Origin: Brevibacillus brevis
GTDB taxonomy: Bacteria; Bacillota; Bacilli; Brevibacillales; Brevibacillaceae
Direction of reading: 5' to 3'
DNA length: 64,000 bases
NCBI RefSeq assembly: GCF_001039275.2
Contig: NZ_CP030117.1
Span: 1,943,501 to 2,007,500 of the forward strand
Position numbers and translations under genes: made by a program. Under the pieces are notes generated by a model. The model did not search any database, had not been told where the DNA came from, and saw only the letters and a program-made list of their open reading frames with translations. Below are positions 27,629 through 36,960 of this stretch, piece after piece (the first letter of the stretch is position 1; the number at the start of each line of letters is the position of its first letter).

Positions 27629-28903
27629 ATGACAAGAATCCAGATCCCACGCGGTACGCAGGATATCATGCCTGGTACTGTAGAGCTGTGGCACTACGTG
27701 GAGGCCAAGGCCCGCGATCTGTGTCGCCGCTCCAATTACGCGGAAATTCGTACGCCGCTGTTTGAGAGCACAGAGTTGTTCCAACGGGGTGTAGGCGAGA
27801 CCACGGATATCGTGGAAAAAGAAATGTACAGTGTAGCCAATCCGCGCAGTACGGATGCTCTCACGCTGCGTCCAGAAGGGACAGCGGGTGTTGTTCGCTC
27901 TTACGTGGAAAACAAGCTGTACGGTGTGCCTAATCAGCCTACCAAGCTGTACTACTTAGGACCGATGTTCCGTCACGAGCGTCCGCAAGCAGGCCGCTAT
28001 CGCCAATTCGTCCAATTCGGTGCAGAAGCGATCGGTTCAAGCGATCCAGCGATTGATGCAGAAGTCATTGGCCTTGCGATTCGACTGTATCAGGAGCTCG
28101 GATTGACAGGACTTTCTGTGGAATTGAACAGCGTAGGTACGGTAGAAGACAGAGCGCGTCACCGTGAGCATTTGCTCGCACATTTGAACGGTGTTCGCTC
28201 CGAGCTGTGCGAGGATTGCCAATCTCGTATCGATCGCAATCCGCTGCGTGTGCTCGATTGCAAAAATGAAACATGCAAAAGACTGACGATGGACGCTCCG
28301 TCCATTTTGGACTACTTGAGCGAAGAATCTGCGGCACACTTCGAAGCCGTACAAAACTATTTGACCGCGCTGGATATTCCGTTTCATGTAAATCCACGTC
28401 TGGTTCGCGGCTTGGATTACTACACGCTGACCGCATTTGAAATCAAAATGGCAGAGATCGGTGCGGTAGAAACGCTTTGTGGCGGTGGTCGTTACAACGG
28501 ACTGGTTGCAGAGCTCGGCGGTGACGATATGCCGGGCATCGGCTTCGCACTCAGTATCGAGCGTCTGCTGTTGGCACTGGAAAAGCAAGGTGTTCAACTG
28601 CCGATCTCGGGTGGCATCGACTGCTTCGTAGTGGTGCAGACACCAGAAGCAAAAACAACAGCTTTCGTACTCGTCGACCAATTGCGCCAAGCAGGGATTG
28701 CGGCTGAGCTGGATTATCTGGATCGGAAAATGAAAGCACAGCTAAAGCAAGCAGATCGTCTACAGGCTCGTTTTACCGCGATCATCGGTGAGTCTGAATT
28801 GGCAAATGGCACGGTTGTTCTGAAGGAAATGGCAACAGGCGAGCAACAAGAAGTGAAACGCGAGGAACTTGTTTCGGTACTCGCTGCAAAAGTAAATCAA
28901 TAA
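27629..28903 (+). CDS. hisS: HisS, histidyl-tRNA synthetase
   Basis: 424 aa class II synthetase. The ATG at 27629 (MTRIQIPRGTQDIMP) is preferred; a GTG 27 bases upstream is in frame but does not match the family N-terminus. Motif 2 lies in PTKLYYLGPMFRHERPQAGR; the histidine-specific LVRGLDYYT and GGGRYNGL stretches are present, and a C-terminal anticodon-binding domain spans about 325-424. It is controlled by the T-box leader and cotranscribed with aspS 24 bases downstream. Confidence 0.97.
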   Translation: MTRIQIPRGTQDIMPGTVELWHYVEAKARDLCRRSNYAEIRTPLFESTELFQRGVGETTDIVEKEMYSVANPRSTDALTLRPEGTAGVVRSYVENKLYGVPNQPTKLYYLGPMFRHERPQAGRYRQFVQFGAEAIGSSDPAIDAEVIGLAIRLYQELGLTGLSVELNSVGTVEDRARHREHLLAHLNGVRSELCEDCQSRIDRNPLRVLDCKNETCKRLTMDAPSILDYLSEESAAHFEAVQNYLTALDIPFHVNPRLVRGLDYYTLTAFEIKMAEIGAVETLCGGGRYNGLVAELGGDDMPGIGFALSIERLLLALEKQGVQLPISGGIDCFVVVQTPEAKTTAFVLVDQLRQAGIAAELDYLDRKMKAQLKQADRLQARFTAIIGESELANGTVVLKEMATGEQQEVKREELVSVLAAKVNQ

Positions 28904-28927
28904 AACAAATCGTTGGGGGAAATGATC

Positions 28928-30718
28928 ATGTCTTGGCAATATCGCACCGTACATGGTGGAGAAGTAACAACAGCACACGTTGGGCAGGAAGTCGTACTGA
29001 ACGGCTGGGTACAAAAGCGTCGTGACCTCGGAGGCGTCATCTTCATCGACTTCCGTGACCGCACAGGTATCGTTCAAATCGTATTCAACCCGGAGTACAA
29101 CAAAGAAGCTTGGGAAGCGGCTGACAAGGTTCGCAGCGAATACGTACTGGTTGTAAAAGGGAAAGTGGTAAACCGTGCACCGGAAGCAGTCAATCCGAAG
29201 CTGAAAACCGGCGAAGTAGAAGTGCACATCTCTGAAATCGAAATCCTGAACGATGCAAAAACGCCTCCGTTCCTGATTGAAGACGAGATCGATGTAGATG
29301 AACAAGTTCGTCTGAAATACCGCTACCTGGACTTGCGCCGTCCAGAAATGCAGCGCTCCCTGATTTTGCGCAGCAAAGCAGCGAAAGCGTTCCGTGACTA
29401 CCTGGATGAGAACAACTTCGTGGAAGTAGAGACACCAATTCTCCAGAAGAGCACTCCTGAGGGCGCACGCGACTACCTCGTGCCTTCCCGTGTACATCCA
29501 GGAGAGTTCTACGCACTGCCGCAATCGCCACAGTTGTTTAAACAGCTTTTGATGGTATCCGGTTTGGAGCGCTATTACCAAATCGCACGTTGCTTCCGTG
29601 ACGAAGACCTGCGTGCTGACCGTCAGCCTGAATTTACCCAAGTGGACATTGAAACCTCTTTCCTGTCTATGGAAGAAATCCTGCCAATGATGGAAAAGAT
29701 GGTCGCTCACGTATTCAAGCAAACGGTTGGTGTAGACGTACCGACTCCATTCCCTCGTCTCACGTATGCGGATGCAATGGCGCGTTACGGTTCTGACAAA
29801 CCAGACGTACGCTTCGGCATGGAGCTGACAGACGTATCTGATCTGGTTGCGACAAGTGACTTCAAGGTGTTTGCAGCAGCAGTAGCTGGTGGCGGACAAG
29901 TAAAAGCGATCAACGCAAAAGGGTGCGGACACTACTCCCGTAAAGAAGCAGACGACCTGGGCAAATTCGCTTCCCGTTATGGTGCGAAAGGCTTGGCTTG
30001 GATCGGCTTCAAAGATGGCGAAGTCAAAGGGCCAATTGCGAAGTTCTTTAAAGAAGAAGAACTTAACGAGATGAAAGCACGCTTGGCAGTGGAAGAAGGC
30101 GACTTGCTCCTGTTCGTTGCTGACAAACCAAAAGTGGTAGCAGATGCACTGGGTGCTCTTCGTTCCAAGCTGGGTGCTGAACTCGGTCTGATTGACCAAA
30201 GCCAGTTCGCATTCCTCTGGGTAGTAGACTTCCCGCTGGTTGAGTGGGATGAGGATGCAAAACGCTACGTTGCCCTGCACCATCCGTTCACACGTCCAAA
30301 AGACGAAGACTTGCACCTGTTCGATACTGATCCAGGTCAAATGCGTGCACAAGCGTACGACATGGTTCTCAACGGATACGAGCTCGGCGGAGGTTCCATG
30401 CGGATCTTCAAGCGCGACGTGCAAGAAAAAATGTTTACCACACTTGGCTTTACCCTCGAAGAGGCGCGTAAACAATTCGGCTTCCTCATGGATGCATTCG
30501 AATACGGTACACCTCCACACGGTGGAATCGCACTTGGCTTGGACCGCCTGATTATGCTTTTGGCTGGCCGCACTAACCTGCGCGAAGTCATCGCATTCCC
30601 GAAAACAGCAAGTGCGAGCGACCTGATGGTAAACGCTCCAGATGTAGTAGACGGAAAACAATTGAAAGAGCTGTCCATTGCAACAATTGTCACAGAAGAA
30701 GAAAAGGTGGAAGCGTAA
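28928..30718 (+). CDS. aspS: AspS, aspartyl-tRNA synthetase
   Basis: 596 aa class II synthetase. The ATG at 28928 ([11 protein letters not shown]) is eight bases after GGGGGA. OB-fold anticodon-binding domain (about 1-105, [19 protein letters not shown]), motif 2 region [21 protein letters not shown], bacterial GAD insert (about 290-415), and motif 3 [23 protein letters not shown]. Codon use is strongly biased to C/G third positions, as in highly expressed genes. Second gene of the T-box operon. Confidence 0.97.
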   Translation: MSWQYRTVHGGEVTTAHVGQEVVLNGWVQKRRDLGGVIFIDFRDRTGIVQIVFNPEYNKEAWEAADKVRSEYVLVVKGKVVNRAPEAVNPKLKTGEVEVHISEIEILNDAKTPPFLIEDEIDVDEQVRLKYRYLDLRRPEMQRSLILRSKAAKAFRDYLDENNFVEVETPILQKSTPEGARDYLVPSRVHPGEFYALPQSPQLFKQLLMVSGLERYYQIARCFRDEDLRADRQPEFTQVDIETSFLSMEEILPMMEKMVAHVFKQTVGVDVPTPFPRLTYADAMARYGSDKPDVRFGMELTDVSDLVATSDFKVFAAAVAGGGQVKAINAKGCGHYSRKEADDLGKFASRYGAKGLAWIGFKDGEVKGPIAKFFKEEELNEMKARLAVEEGDLLLFVADKPKVVADALGALRSKLGAELGLIDQSQFAFLWVVDFPLVEWDEDAKRYVALHHPFTRPKDEDLHLFDTDPGQMRAQAYDMVLNGYELGGGSMRIFKRDVQEKMFTTLGFTLEEARKQFGFLMDAFEYGTPPHGGIALGLDRLIMLLAGRTNLREVIAFPKTASASDLMVNAPDVVDGKQLKELSIATIVTEEEKVEA

Positions 30719-30769
30719 TCGACTTGCGCAACTGCATTGCTCTTTGATACATTGGTAATACTATGATGA

Positions 30770-30957
30770 AAGCCCTGCGATGCCCGTGACATCCGATAGT
30801 TTTGAGCCACAAAGTTTGTTTAGGGAGTTTTTCGTCCGTGATTGTAAAGGCATGCCTCCTTAGAGTGGACGTCTGTAACAGTTCGGCAAGACACCCACCT
30901 GCGATGAGCAGGTTCAAAACTAAGGAGCAACACGGCATAATGGGGCTCCTTTTTTCT
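30770..30957 (+). ncRNA. ssrS: 6S RNA (SsrS/BsrA type)
   Basis: About 188 nt between aspS and tcdA, the place of bsrA (6S-1) in B. subtilis as I recall it. A closing stem joins AGCCC...ATGCCCGTG (30771-30788) to CACGGCAT...GGGCT (30931-30947), a long irregular helix with a central open region lies between, and the RNA ends in CTCCTTTTTT. A TATGAT -10 box at 30762-30767 sits just upstream, with only a weak -35. 6S RNA binds sigma-A RNA polymerase by mimicking an open promoter. No protein frame across it is plausible. Confidence 0.82.
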
Positions 30958-31043
30958 ACTTCAATCCTACTTTTCCGATTGACTATAAGTTGCGCGTTGA
31001 ACTGCCCAATAATCTCGCTTGCGAATGAAAGGTGACACGAAAT

Positions 31044-31799
31044 ATGCTTCATCAATTTTCTCGTTGTGAATTGGCCTTCGGTCCTGAAGGTTTGGAAAAA
31101 ATGAAAAATAGCCGCGTTGCTGTATTAGGAATTGGCGGAGTTGGTTCCTTTACAGTAGAAGCACTCGCGCGAACAGGTGTAGGCAAGCTCGTTTTGGTAG
31201 ATAAGGATGTAGTAGACATCACGAACATCAACCGCCAAATTCATGCGACGCTGAACACAGTTGGTCAAAAAAAGGCTGAGCTTATGAAGGAGCGTATTGC
31301 GACGATCAATCCGGAGTGCGAGGTCGTAACTCTCCATATGTTCTACAATGAAGAAACAGCACATGAGCTGTTTGAACATGAACTGGATTACATCGTGGAT
31401 GCCATGGACACCATGTCCGCGAAGCTCCATGTAATTAAAGAAGCAAAGCGTCGCAATATCCCTATTATTTCTAGCATGGGTGCGGCCAACAAAATGGACC
31501 CGACCCGTTTTGAGGTTGCCGATATTTCCCAAACGAGTTATGATCCGATTGCAAAGGTCATTCGTCGTGAGCTGCGGAAAAGCGGTATCTACAAAGGGGT
31601 AAAAGTTGTATACTCCCGTGAGATTCCCGTCACCGTACGTGTAGATGTACGCGAACAGATCGTTTCCAACCCGGATTCACCGATTAGCAAAGTGCGGATG
31701 CCTCCAGCAAGTAATGCTTTCGTGCCTTCTGTGGCTGGTTTAATTTTAGCCAGTGTAGTGGCAAGAGATATTTTGGAGTGGCAGCCTGTAAAAGGATAG
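31044..31799 (+). CDS. tcdA: TcdA, tRNA threonylcarbamoyladenosine dehydratase
   Basis: 251 aa E1-like (ThiF/MoeB fold) enzyme that cyclises t6A-37 to ct6A in ANN-decoding tRNAs, using ATP. ATG at 31044 after AAAGGTGA; the upstream in-frame GTG overlaps the SD. Nucleotide motif GIGGVG (29-34), LVDKDVVDITNINRQ, VDAMDTMSAK and MPPASNAFVPSVAGL are typical. It is next to rarA as in B. subtilis (yrvM-yrvN). Confidence 0.93.
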   Translation: MLHQFSRCELAFGPEGLEKMKNSRVAVLGIGGVGSFTVEALARTGVGKLVLVDKDVVDITNINRQIHATLNTVGQKKAELMKERIATINPECEVVTLHMFYNEETAHELFEHELDYIVDAMDTMSAKLHVIKEAKRRNIPIISSMGAANKMDPTRFEVADISQTSYDPIAKVIRRELRKSGIYKGVKVVYSREIPVTVRVDVREQIVSNPDSPISKVRMPPASNAFVPSVAGLILASVVARDILEWQPVKG

Positions 31800-31805
31800 T
31801 GGAAC

Positions 31806-33164
31806 ATGGATGATTTATTCACGTTTGCCTACGACCAGCAGGGTGGTGGCAAACAGAAGCCATTGGCTGCACGGATGCGGCCGCAAACGATTCAGGATGT
31901 AATCGGGCAATCGCATATTTTGGCTCCTGGAAAGCTGCTCCGACGCGCGATTGAAGCAGATCAAGTGTCCTCTGTCATTTTTTACGGACCTCCAGGTACA
32001 GGGAAAACAACGCTGGCAAAAGTCATTGCTCGAACCACACGCACGCATTTCTCCGAGTTAAATGCCGTTACGGCTGGTGTCGCCGACATCCGCAAAGTGG
32101 TAGATGCGGCAAAGGAGCGGCTCGTTATGGACAGTCAGCGGACAACCTTGTTCGTAGACGAGATTCACCGCTTCAACAAATCGCAACAGGACGCCCTTCT
32201 TCCTTATGTGGAGGAAGGCACAATCATTTTGATTGGCGCCACGACGGAGAATCCTTTTTTCGAGGTGAATCCGGCGCTTTTGTCGCGTTCACAAGTGTTT
32301 TCCCTTCAATCGCTTTCCCATGAGGAATTGAAGCAGGTCATGGATCGGGCACTTCGTGATGAAGAAAATGGATTGGCGGAGCTATTTGTCACCGTTGAAC
32401 CGGAAGCGGCAGAGCATTTGATTCAATATGCCGAAGGGGATGCCAGACGTTTGCTGAACGCATTGGAACTGGCAGTGACAACGACGCAACCAGGTGTGGA
32501 TGGACGCATTACAGTGACGCTGGACGTCGCCGTAGAATCCATTCAGCGCAGGGCTGTACGCTACGATAAGAGTGGGGACAACCATTACGACACGATCTCT
32601 GCTTTTATTAAATCCATTCGTGGTTCTGATCCGGACGCAGCTCTTTACTGGCTAGCGAGAATGATCGATGCCGGAGAAGATCCACGGTTCATTTCTCGCC
32701 GTTTGGTCATTTCGGCTTCAGAGGACATCGGAAATGCTGACCCGCAAGCGATCACAGTTGCGATTTCCTGCTTTCAGGCGGTAGAATTGGTGGGAATGCC
32801 TGAAGGGCGTATCCCTTTAGCACAAGCGACGACGTACCTGGCAACCGCCCCCAAAAGCAATGCCGCTTACAACGGAATTAATTCTGCGTTGGATCGTATC
32901 CGAACGGATGGTCACAAGCAAGTGCCGATTCATCTGCGAGATTCTGCTTACAAGGGAGCTGCGAAGCTGGGACACGGTCAGGGATATCTGTATCCGCATA
33001 ACTATCCATATGGCTATGTACCTCAACAGTATCTGCCTGACGGTGTAAACTACTCGTTCTACCAGCCAAAGGACCACGGCTATGAGCGTCACATTCGCCG
33101 CTTCCAGGAAGAAAGACAGAAGATGGATGAACGTGGATTGCCAAGGAAAAACTCCCCCGAATAA
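31806..33164 (+). CDS. rarA: RarA/MgsA, replication-associated recombination AAA+ ATPase
   Basis: 452 aa. Walker A GPPGTGKTT (61-69), Walker B with FVDEIHRFNKSQQD, sensor stretch GATTENPFFEVNPALLSR, and the C-terminal tetramerisation region with IPLAQATTYLATAPKSNAAY and HNYPYGYVPQQYLP. It acts at stalled forks with SSB. The start ATG lies six bases after the tcdA stop, so the two form an operon. Confidence 0.95.
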   Translation: MDDLFTFAYDQQGGGKQKPLAARMRPQTIQDVIGQSHILAPGKLLRRAIEADQVSSVIFYGPPGTGKTTLAKVIARTTRTHFSELNAVTAGVADIRKVVDAAKERLVMDSQRTTLFVDEIHRFNKSQQDALLPYVEEGTIILIGATTENPFFEVNPALLSRSQVFSLQSLSHEELKQVMDRALRDEENGLAELFVTVEPEAAEHLIQYAEGDARRLLNALELAVTTTQPGVDGRITVTLDVAVESIQRRAVRYDKSGDNHYDTISAFIKSIRGSDPDAALYWLARMIDAGEDPRFISRRLVISASEDIGNADPQAITVAISCFQAVELVGMPEGRIPLAQATTYLATAPKSNAAYNGINSALDRIRTDGHKQVPIHLRDSAYKGAAKLGHGQGYLYPHNYPYGYVPQQYLPDGVNYSFYQPKDHGYERHIRRFQEERQKMDERGLPRKNSPE

Positions 33165-33177
33165 ATAGGGGGAGCTA
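33149..33177 (-). terminator. Terminator of the small reverse-strand gene
   Basis: On the reverse strand CTCCCCC and GGGGGAG form a stem with an AT-rich loop, followed by TTTTTCC. The A-run on the 5' side lies in the end of rarA. On the + strand there is no T-run. Confidence 0.75.
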
Positions 33178-33181
33178 ACAT

Positions 33182-33355
33182 TTACGTGCGGACATTTCCG
33201 CCTGGTTTATTGGGCAAATCACCGTTTTCATTCGGCTGTTTGCTCTGCTCACTCGCACCGTAACGGGCTTTGTGAGCAATCGTGCCTGCGGGTTGGTCGT
33301 ACAAGGTTTCGGACGGGTGGTTGGGACCTCGTTCCGAGCGTTTGTTCGTTGTCAT
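33182..33355 (-). CDS. Small hydrophilic protein, function unknown
   Basis: 57 aa, between rarA and cymR. The ATG at 33355 is preceded by GGGGGTGA with good spacing; another ATG six bases upstream lies too close to the site. The peptide starts MTTNKRSERGPNHP, contains PAGTIAHKARYGAS and ends NKPGGNVRT: very hydrophilic, rich in Asn, Pro and Gly, no Cys and no membrane segment. A dedicated terminator follows. Its composition resembles small spore or stress proteins, which is inference. Confidence 0.65.
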   Translation of the reverse strand: MTTNKRSERGPNHPSETLYDQPAGTIAHKARYGASEQSKQPNENGDLPNKPGGNVRT

Positions 33356-33452
33356 CTGCATATCACCCCCTAAGATGTTAGTGTGTCCCTCGATACAGAA
33401 GACATGTAGGGGGCGGGCGCGTATTACCGATACAAAGAGGAGAGTTGTTAAC

Positions 33453-33872
33453 GTGAAGATTTCGACGAAAGGACGTTACGGGCTGACGATCATGATGGAA
33501 TTGGCCAACCGTTGCGGAGAAGGGCCGACTTCACTGCGGAGCATCGCCCAAAAACACGATTTGTCCGAGCATTATTTGGAGCAATTGATTGCACCTCTGC
33601 GTAACGCGGGTTTGGTAAAAAGCATTCGCGGCGCATATGGCGGTTATGTTCTGGCGAAACAGCCGGATGAGATTTCTGCTGGCGATGTGATTCGCGTGCT
33701 GGAAGGGCCGATCAGCCCTGTGGAATTTGCAGAGGAAGAAGATCCGGCTAAGCGTTTTTTATGGCTGCGTATTCGGGATAGTATTTCTGCTGTTCTGGAT
33801 TCGACTTCACTTCAAGACTTGATCAGTTTTGAAGGCGATGGTCCTGCTGATAATTATATGTTTTACATCTAG
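33453..33872 (+). CDS. cymR: CymR, Rrf2-family repressor of cysteine metabolism
   Basis: 139 aa from the GTG at 33453 after AAAGAGGAGA; the longer open frame upstream is not part of the gene. The N-terminus MKISTKGRYGLTIMMELA, the winged helix-turn-helix (LRSIAQKHDLSEHYLEQLIAPLR) and the AGDVIRVLEGPISPVEFAEEE segment closely follow my recollection of B. subtilis CymR. CymR represses sulfur-uptake and cysteine genes in complex with CysK. It lacks the three-Cys Fe-S cluster of IscR. The downstream gene is a cysteine desulfurase. Confidence 0.93.
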   Translation: MKISTKGRYGLTIMMELANRCGEGPTSLRSIAQKHDLSEHYLEQLIAPLRNAGLVKSIRGAYGGYVLAKQPDEISAGDVIRVLEGPISPVEFAEEEDPAKRFLWLRIRDSISAVLDSTSLQDLISFEGDGPADNYMFYI

Positions 33873-33899
33873 AATATAAGTTGGTAGAAGGTGACAGCA

Positions 33900-35045
33900 G
33901 TGTCAGATCTAATGTATTTTGACCATGCAGCTACTACGCCTGTACATCCGCGGGTTGTTGCTGCTATGACTCCCTATTTGACTCAAGTTTACGGGAATCC
34001 ATCCAGTGTCCATGGTGCAGGTCGCGAAGCGCGAAAAGCGTTGGAGCATGCGAGAGACACGATTGCCGACTTTATGGATGCTGATCCGCAATCGCTCATC
34101 TTTACGAGTGGCGGGACAGAAGCGGACAATATGGCCATCATCGGTGCTGCAATGGCACAGCGCGAACGTGGTCGTCACGTCATTACTTCGCAAATCGAGC
34201 ACCATGCAGTCTTGCATGCTTGTGAATTTTTGGAGCAGGCAGGATTTGAAGTGACGTACCTGCCTGTTGACCAGACAGGCATGGTTTGCTTGGAAGACCT
34301 GAAACAAGCGGTTCGCCCAGATACGGTACTGGTGTCCATTATGTACGGGAACAACGAAGTAGGAACGATCCAGCCAATCGAGGAAATCGGTACCTTCCTG
34401 CGGGAAAAAGGGATTGTTTTTCATACGGATGCCGTACAGGCTTTTGGTGTACTGCCTGTCCATGCACGAAAGCTGCCTGTGGATATGCTCTCGGTATCCG
34501 CTCATAAAATTAATGGTCCAAAAGGAGTCGGCGCTTTGTATTTAGCGCGTAAGGTTCCGTTTTCCCCGATTTTGCACGGCGGTTCACAAGAGCGCAAACG
34601 CAGAGCGGGAACGGAAAATCTGGCTGGGATTGTTGGGTTTGCCGAAGCGACAAAGGTCGCTGGAGAGGAAATGGCCGAGCGGGTTGAAAAGTATGAGCAG
34701 ATGAAAGCTGCGATGATCGCAGTCTGGCAGGAAGCAGGAATTACGTTCTGCTTGAATGGACATAGCGAACAGGCATTGCCGCATATTTTAAATGTGTCCT
34801 TCCCTGGTGCCCATACAGAAACCATGCTGATGAATCTGGATATCGCCAAGATTGCAGCCGCGAGTGGCTCAGCTTGTACATCCGGATCATTAGAGCTGTC
34901 ACATGTTCTGAAAGCGATGCACTTGGACGATAAGATTGCTCTTTCAGCTATTCGTTTTAGCTTTGGGATTACGAATACAGTGGAAGAGGCGAAGCAGGCT
35001 GCTATAATGATTGCTGCGATTGTAAAACGTTTGGTTCGTGAATAA
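33900..35045 (+). CDS. Cysteine desulfurase (IscS/NifS class, YrvO type)
   Basis: 381 aa PLP enzyme that takes sulfur from cysteine as a persulfide. The PLP lysine is K203 (SVSAHKINGPKG), the active-site Cys is C326 in SGSACTSGS, and YFDHAATTPVHP opens the protein. The GTG at 33900 is five bases after AAGGTGA; an ATG at 33912 is a second choice. In B. subtilis the equivalent yrvO is followed by mnmA, its partner for tRNA 2-thiouridine. No mnmA follows here, so the acceptor must be elsewhere. Confidence 0.92.
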   Translation: MSDLMYFDHAATTPVHPRVVAAMTPYLTQVYGNPSSVHGAGREARKALEHARDTIADFMDADPQSLIFTSGGTEADNMAIIGAAMAQRERGRHVITSQIEHHAVLHACEFLEQAGFEVTYLPVDQTGMVCLEDLKQAVRPDTVLVSIMYGNNEVGTIQPIEEIGTFLREKGIVFHTDAVQAFGVLPVHARKLPVDMLSVSAHKINGPKGVGALYLARKVPFSPILHGGSQERKRRAGTENLAGIVGFAEATKVAGEEMAERVEKYEQMKAAMIAVWQEAGITFCLNGHSEQALPHILNVSFPGAHTETMLMNLDIAKIAAASGSACTSGSLELSHVLKAMHLDDKIALSAIRFSFGITNTVEEAKQAAIMIAAIVKRLVRE

Positions 35046-35055
35046 CGAAGGGTGA

Positions 35056-35087
35056 AAGCCGTTTGGATAAGCCAAGCGGTTTTTTTC
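35056..35087 (+). terminator. Terminator after the cysteine desulfurase
   Basis: GCCGTTTGG and CCAAGCGGT stem (one G-U) followed by T7. Confidence 0.8.
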
Positions 35088-35215
35088 ATTTGAGCAAAAG
35101 TTGGTTTCTTATTGGAGTTTGGTGGTGAATTGTGGAAGAGGATGGTAAAATAATTCTGTAGTACTATTCCTGAAGAACTATACAACTCGGACCATCCGAT
35201 AAGGAGAGGACTTTC

Positions 35216-36880
35216 ATGTTGGCCAGACGCTACTCTATTCGCTACAAACTGGTGTTTACGATACTGATCCTAACCATGCTCCCACTAATGGTCGTCGGCT
35301 ATATCCAATTTGAAAATGCACGCAGTGCGCTATATAAACTGGCGGTATCTGACTTGCGATACATAACGGAAATGAAGGCACGTGAACTGGCTGTTTACGC
35401 TCAAGAGGCAACGATTAGTGAGGGGAACAGACAGAAAATTAACGAAATAACACGCGAGGTGGCGGAAGACTACTACAAGCCAAATGGTATGGTTGGCTAC
35501 GCCTATATCTTGGATGCGAGTGGAATTGCCATCTTTCATCCAGACCCGAAAGTCGAGAATACCTCTTTGGCGAATGAAGAATTCACGCAAGTCATGCTCG
35601 CTCAAAAAAACGGCTGGATCGAATATGAATTCGGAGGCTCTACCAAAGTGGCGGCCTATAAGCAGCTACCGAACGGGTGGATACTAGTCATTGGCAGCTA
35701 CGAGAATGATTTGCTGACGACGATTGAGAGCAGTCGTCCGATGATGTTTCTCCTCAACCTGATAAGTGCCACCTTAGCGCTGGTCACAGGTATTTTTATT
35801 GTCAACAAGCTCGTTCGACCGCTAAAAGAGCTGGTATTGGCAATGAAGCGTGCAGAGACAGGAGATTTAACCACCCAAGTGACTGTCCGTTCCCGGGACG
35901 AGCTTGGGGAATTATCGTCGATGTACAATGAGATGATGGGGGTATTTCGCGGCATGGTCAACGAGGTGCAGCGAGTAGCCCAGCAGGTCGCGGCAGCTTC
36001 GGAAGAATTAACAGCGAGTGCGACAGAAAGTGCACGTGCTTCCGAACAGATTTCCATGGCTTCCTCGGAAATCGCTACGGGTTCCGAACAACAAAAACAA
36101 ACAGTGACAGATACAGTACGCTTTTTATCTCGCATCGGTGGAGATATCCAACTCATTGCGGCCTCGACCTCTCAAGTAAATGCTGATGCCACAGACGCGA
36201 ATCGATTAGCACAGGTTGGGGAAGGCAAGCTGCAAGAGCTCGTACAAGAAATGGATCAAATCACGGATCATGCCCGTCGAACGGAGCAGGTTATCCGCGA
36301 GCTTGGCTCTCAATCCGAGCAAATCATCGGAATCATCACGACCATTCGTCAAATATCCAACCAGACGAATCTATTGGCTTTGAATGCCGCCATCGAGGCA
36401 GCACGGGCGGGGGAACAGGGACGCGGCTTTGCGGTTGTGGCCCAGGAGGTACGTAAGCTGGCTGAGCAATCGGGTGAGGCGGCAGAAGAGATCGCAGGCT
36501 TGATTCATACGATCCACACAGATATTCTCGCGGCTGTGTCGGAAATGGGAACGACTGCTGTCGCTATACAGGATGGACGCGAAGGAGTGGCCCAGGCAGG
36601 AGATGGCTTCCACCAAATCCTGGTGGCCGTTCAAGACGTCAGCCAGCAAGTACATCGTATGAACGATGCAGCCCAAGCGATTCATCGAGATACAGTCCAA
36701 TTGGTGAGTCACTCTGAAAAAATAGCAGGACTTGCAGAAACAGCGGCCAGAGATACACAGGAAGTGGCAGCAGCGTCTGAAGAACAGTTAGCAACCTCCG
36801 AGGAAATGACAGCAGCATCGGAAACGCTTGCGAAAATGGCTGAGCAGTTGTCAGAACAAGTAAAACGATTTACAATTTAA
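35216..36880 (+). CDS. Methyl-accepting chemotaxis protein with extracellular Cache-type sensor
   Basis: 554 aa. Transmembrane helix 1 (about 12-34), an extracellular sensor domain (about 35-180) with [18 protein letters not shown], typical of single-Cache receptors for small organic ligands, helix 2 (about 182-203), HAMP (about 204-256), and the signalling domain with hairpin tip [20 protein letters not shown] and [20 protein letters not shown] after GGAGAGGA. It has its own terminators on both sides and occupies the place where mnmA and yrrB lie in B. subtilis. Ligand unknown. Confidence 0.94.
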   Translation: MLARRYSIRYKLVFTILILTMLPLMVVGYIQFENARSALYKLAVSDLRYITEMKARELAVYAQEATISEGNRQKINEITREVAEDYYKPNGMVGYAYILDASGIAIFHPDPKVENTSLANEEFTQVMLAQKNGWIEYEFGGSTKVAAYKQLPNGWILVIGSYENDLLTTIESSRPMMFLLNLISATLALVTGIFIVNKLVRPLKELVLAMKRAETGDLTTQVTVRSRDELGELSSMYNEMMGVFRGMVNEVQRVAQQVAAASEELTASATESARASEQISMASSEIATGSEQQKQTVTDTVRFLSRIGGDIQLIAASTSQVNADATDANRLAQVGEGKLQELVQEMDQITDHARRTEQVIRELGSQSEQIIGIITTIRQISNQTNLLALNAAIEAARAGEQGRGFAVVAQEVRKLAEQSGEAAEEIAGLIHTIHTDILAAVSEMGTTAVAIQDGREGVAQAGDGFHQILVAVQDVSQQVHRMNDAAQAIHRDTVQLVSHSEKIAGLAETAARDTQEVAAASEEQLATSEEMTAASETLAKMAEQLSEQVKRFTI

Positions 36881-36894
36881 GACGAGCATATGAG

Positions 36895-36923
36895 AAATCC
36901 ACTTTCGAGAGAAGTGGATTTTT
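36895..36923 (+). terminator. Terminator after the chemoreceptor gene
   Basis: AAATCCACTT and AAGTGGATTT stem, followed by TTCCTTTC. Confidence 0.8.
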
Positions 36924-36960
36924 CCTTTCTGGAACGGTTTTTATGTAAGGAGGCGTTTAG

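Noticed and set aside
28760..30661. A 633-codon open frame antisense to aspS
   Set aside because: Mirror of the strongly biased aspS codon use; rich in Cys, Phe and Gln, no start signal, no recognisable domain.
33282..33452. N-terminal extension of cymR by 57 residues
   Set aside because: It overlaps the 57-aa reverse-strand gene, and CymR of normal length starts at the GTG with a good SD.
35195..35202. CCGATAA as a sigma-D -10 box for the chemoreceptor gene
   Set aside because: The -35 side does not match TAAA, and the box overlaps the ribosome binding site, leaving no room for a leader.
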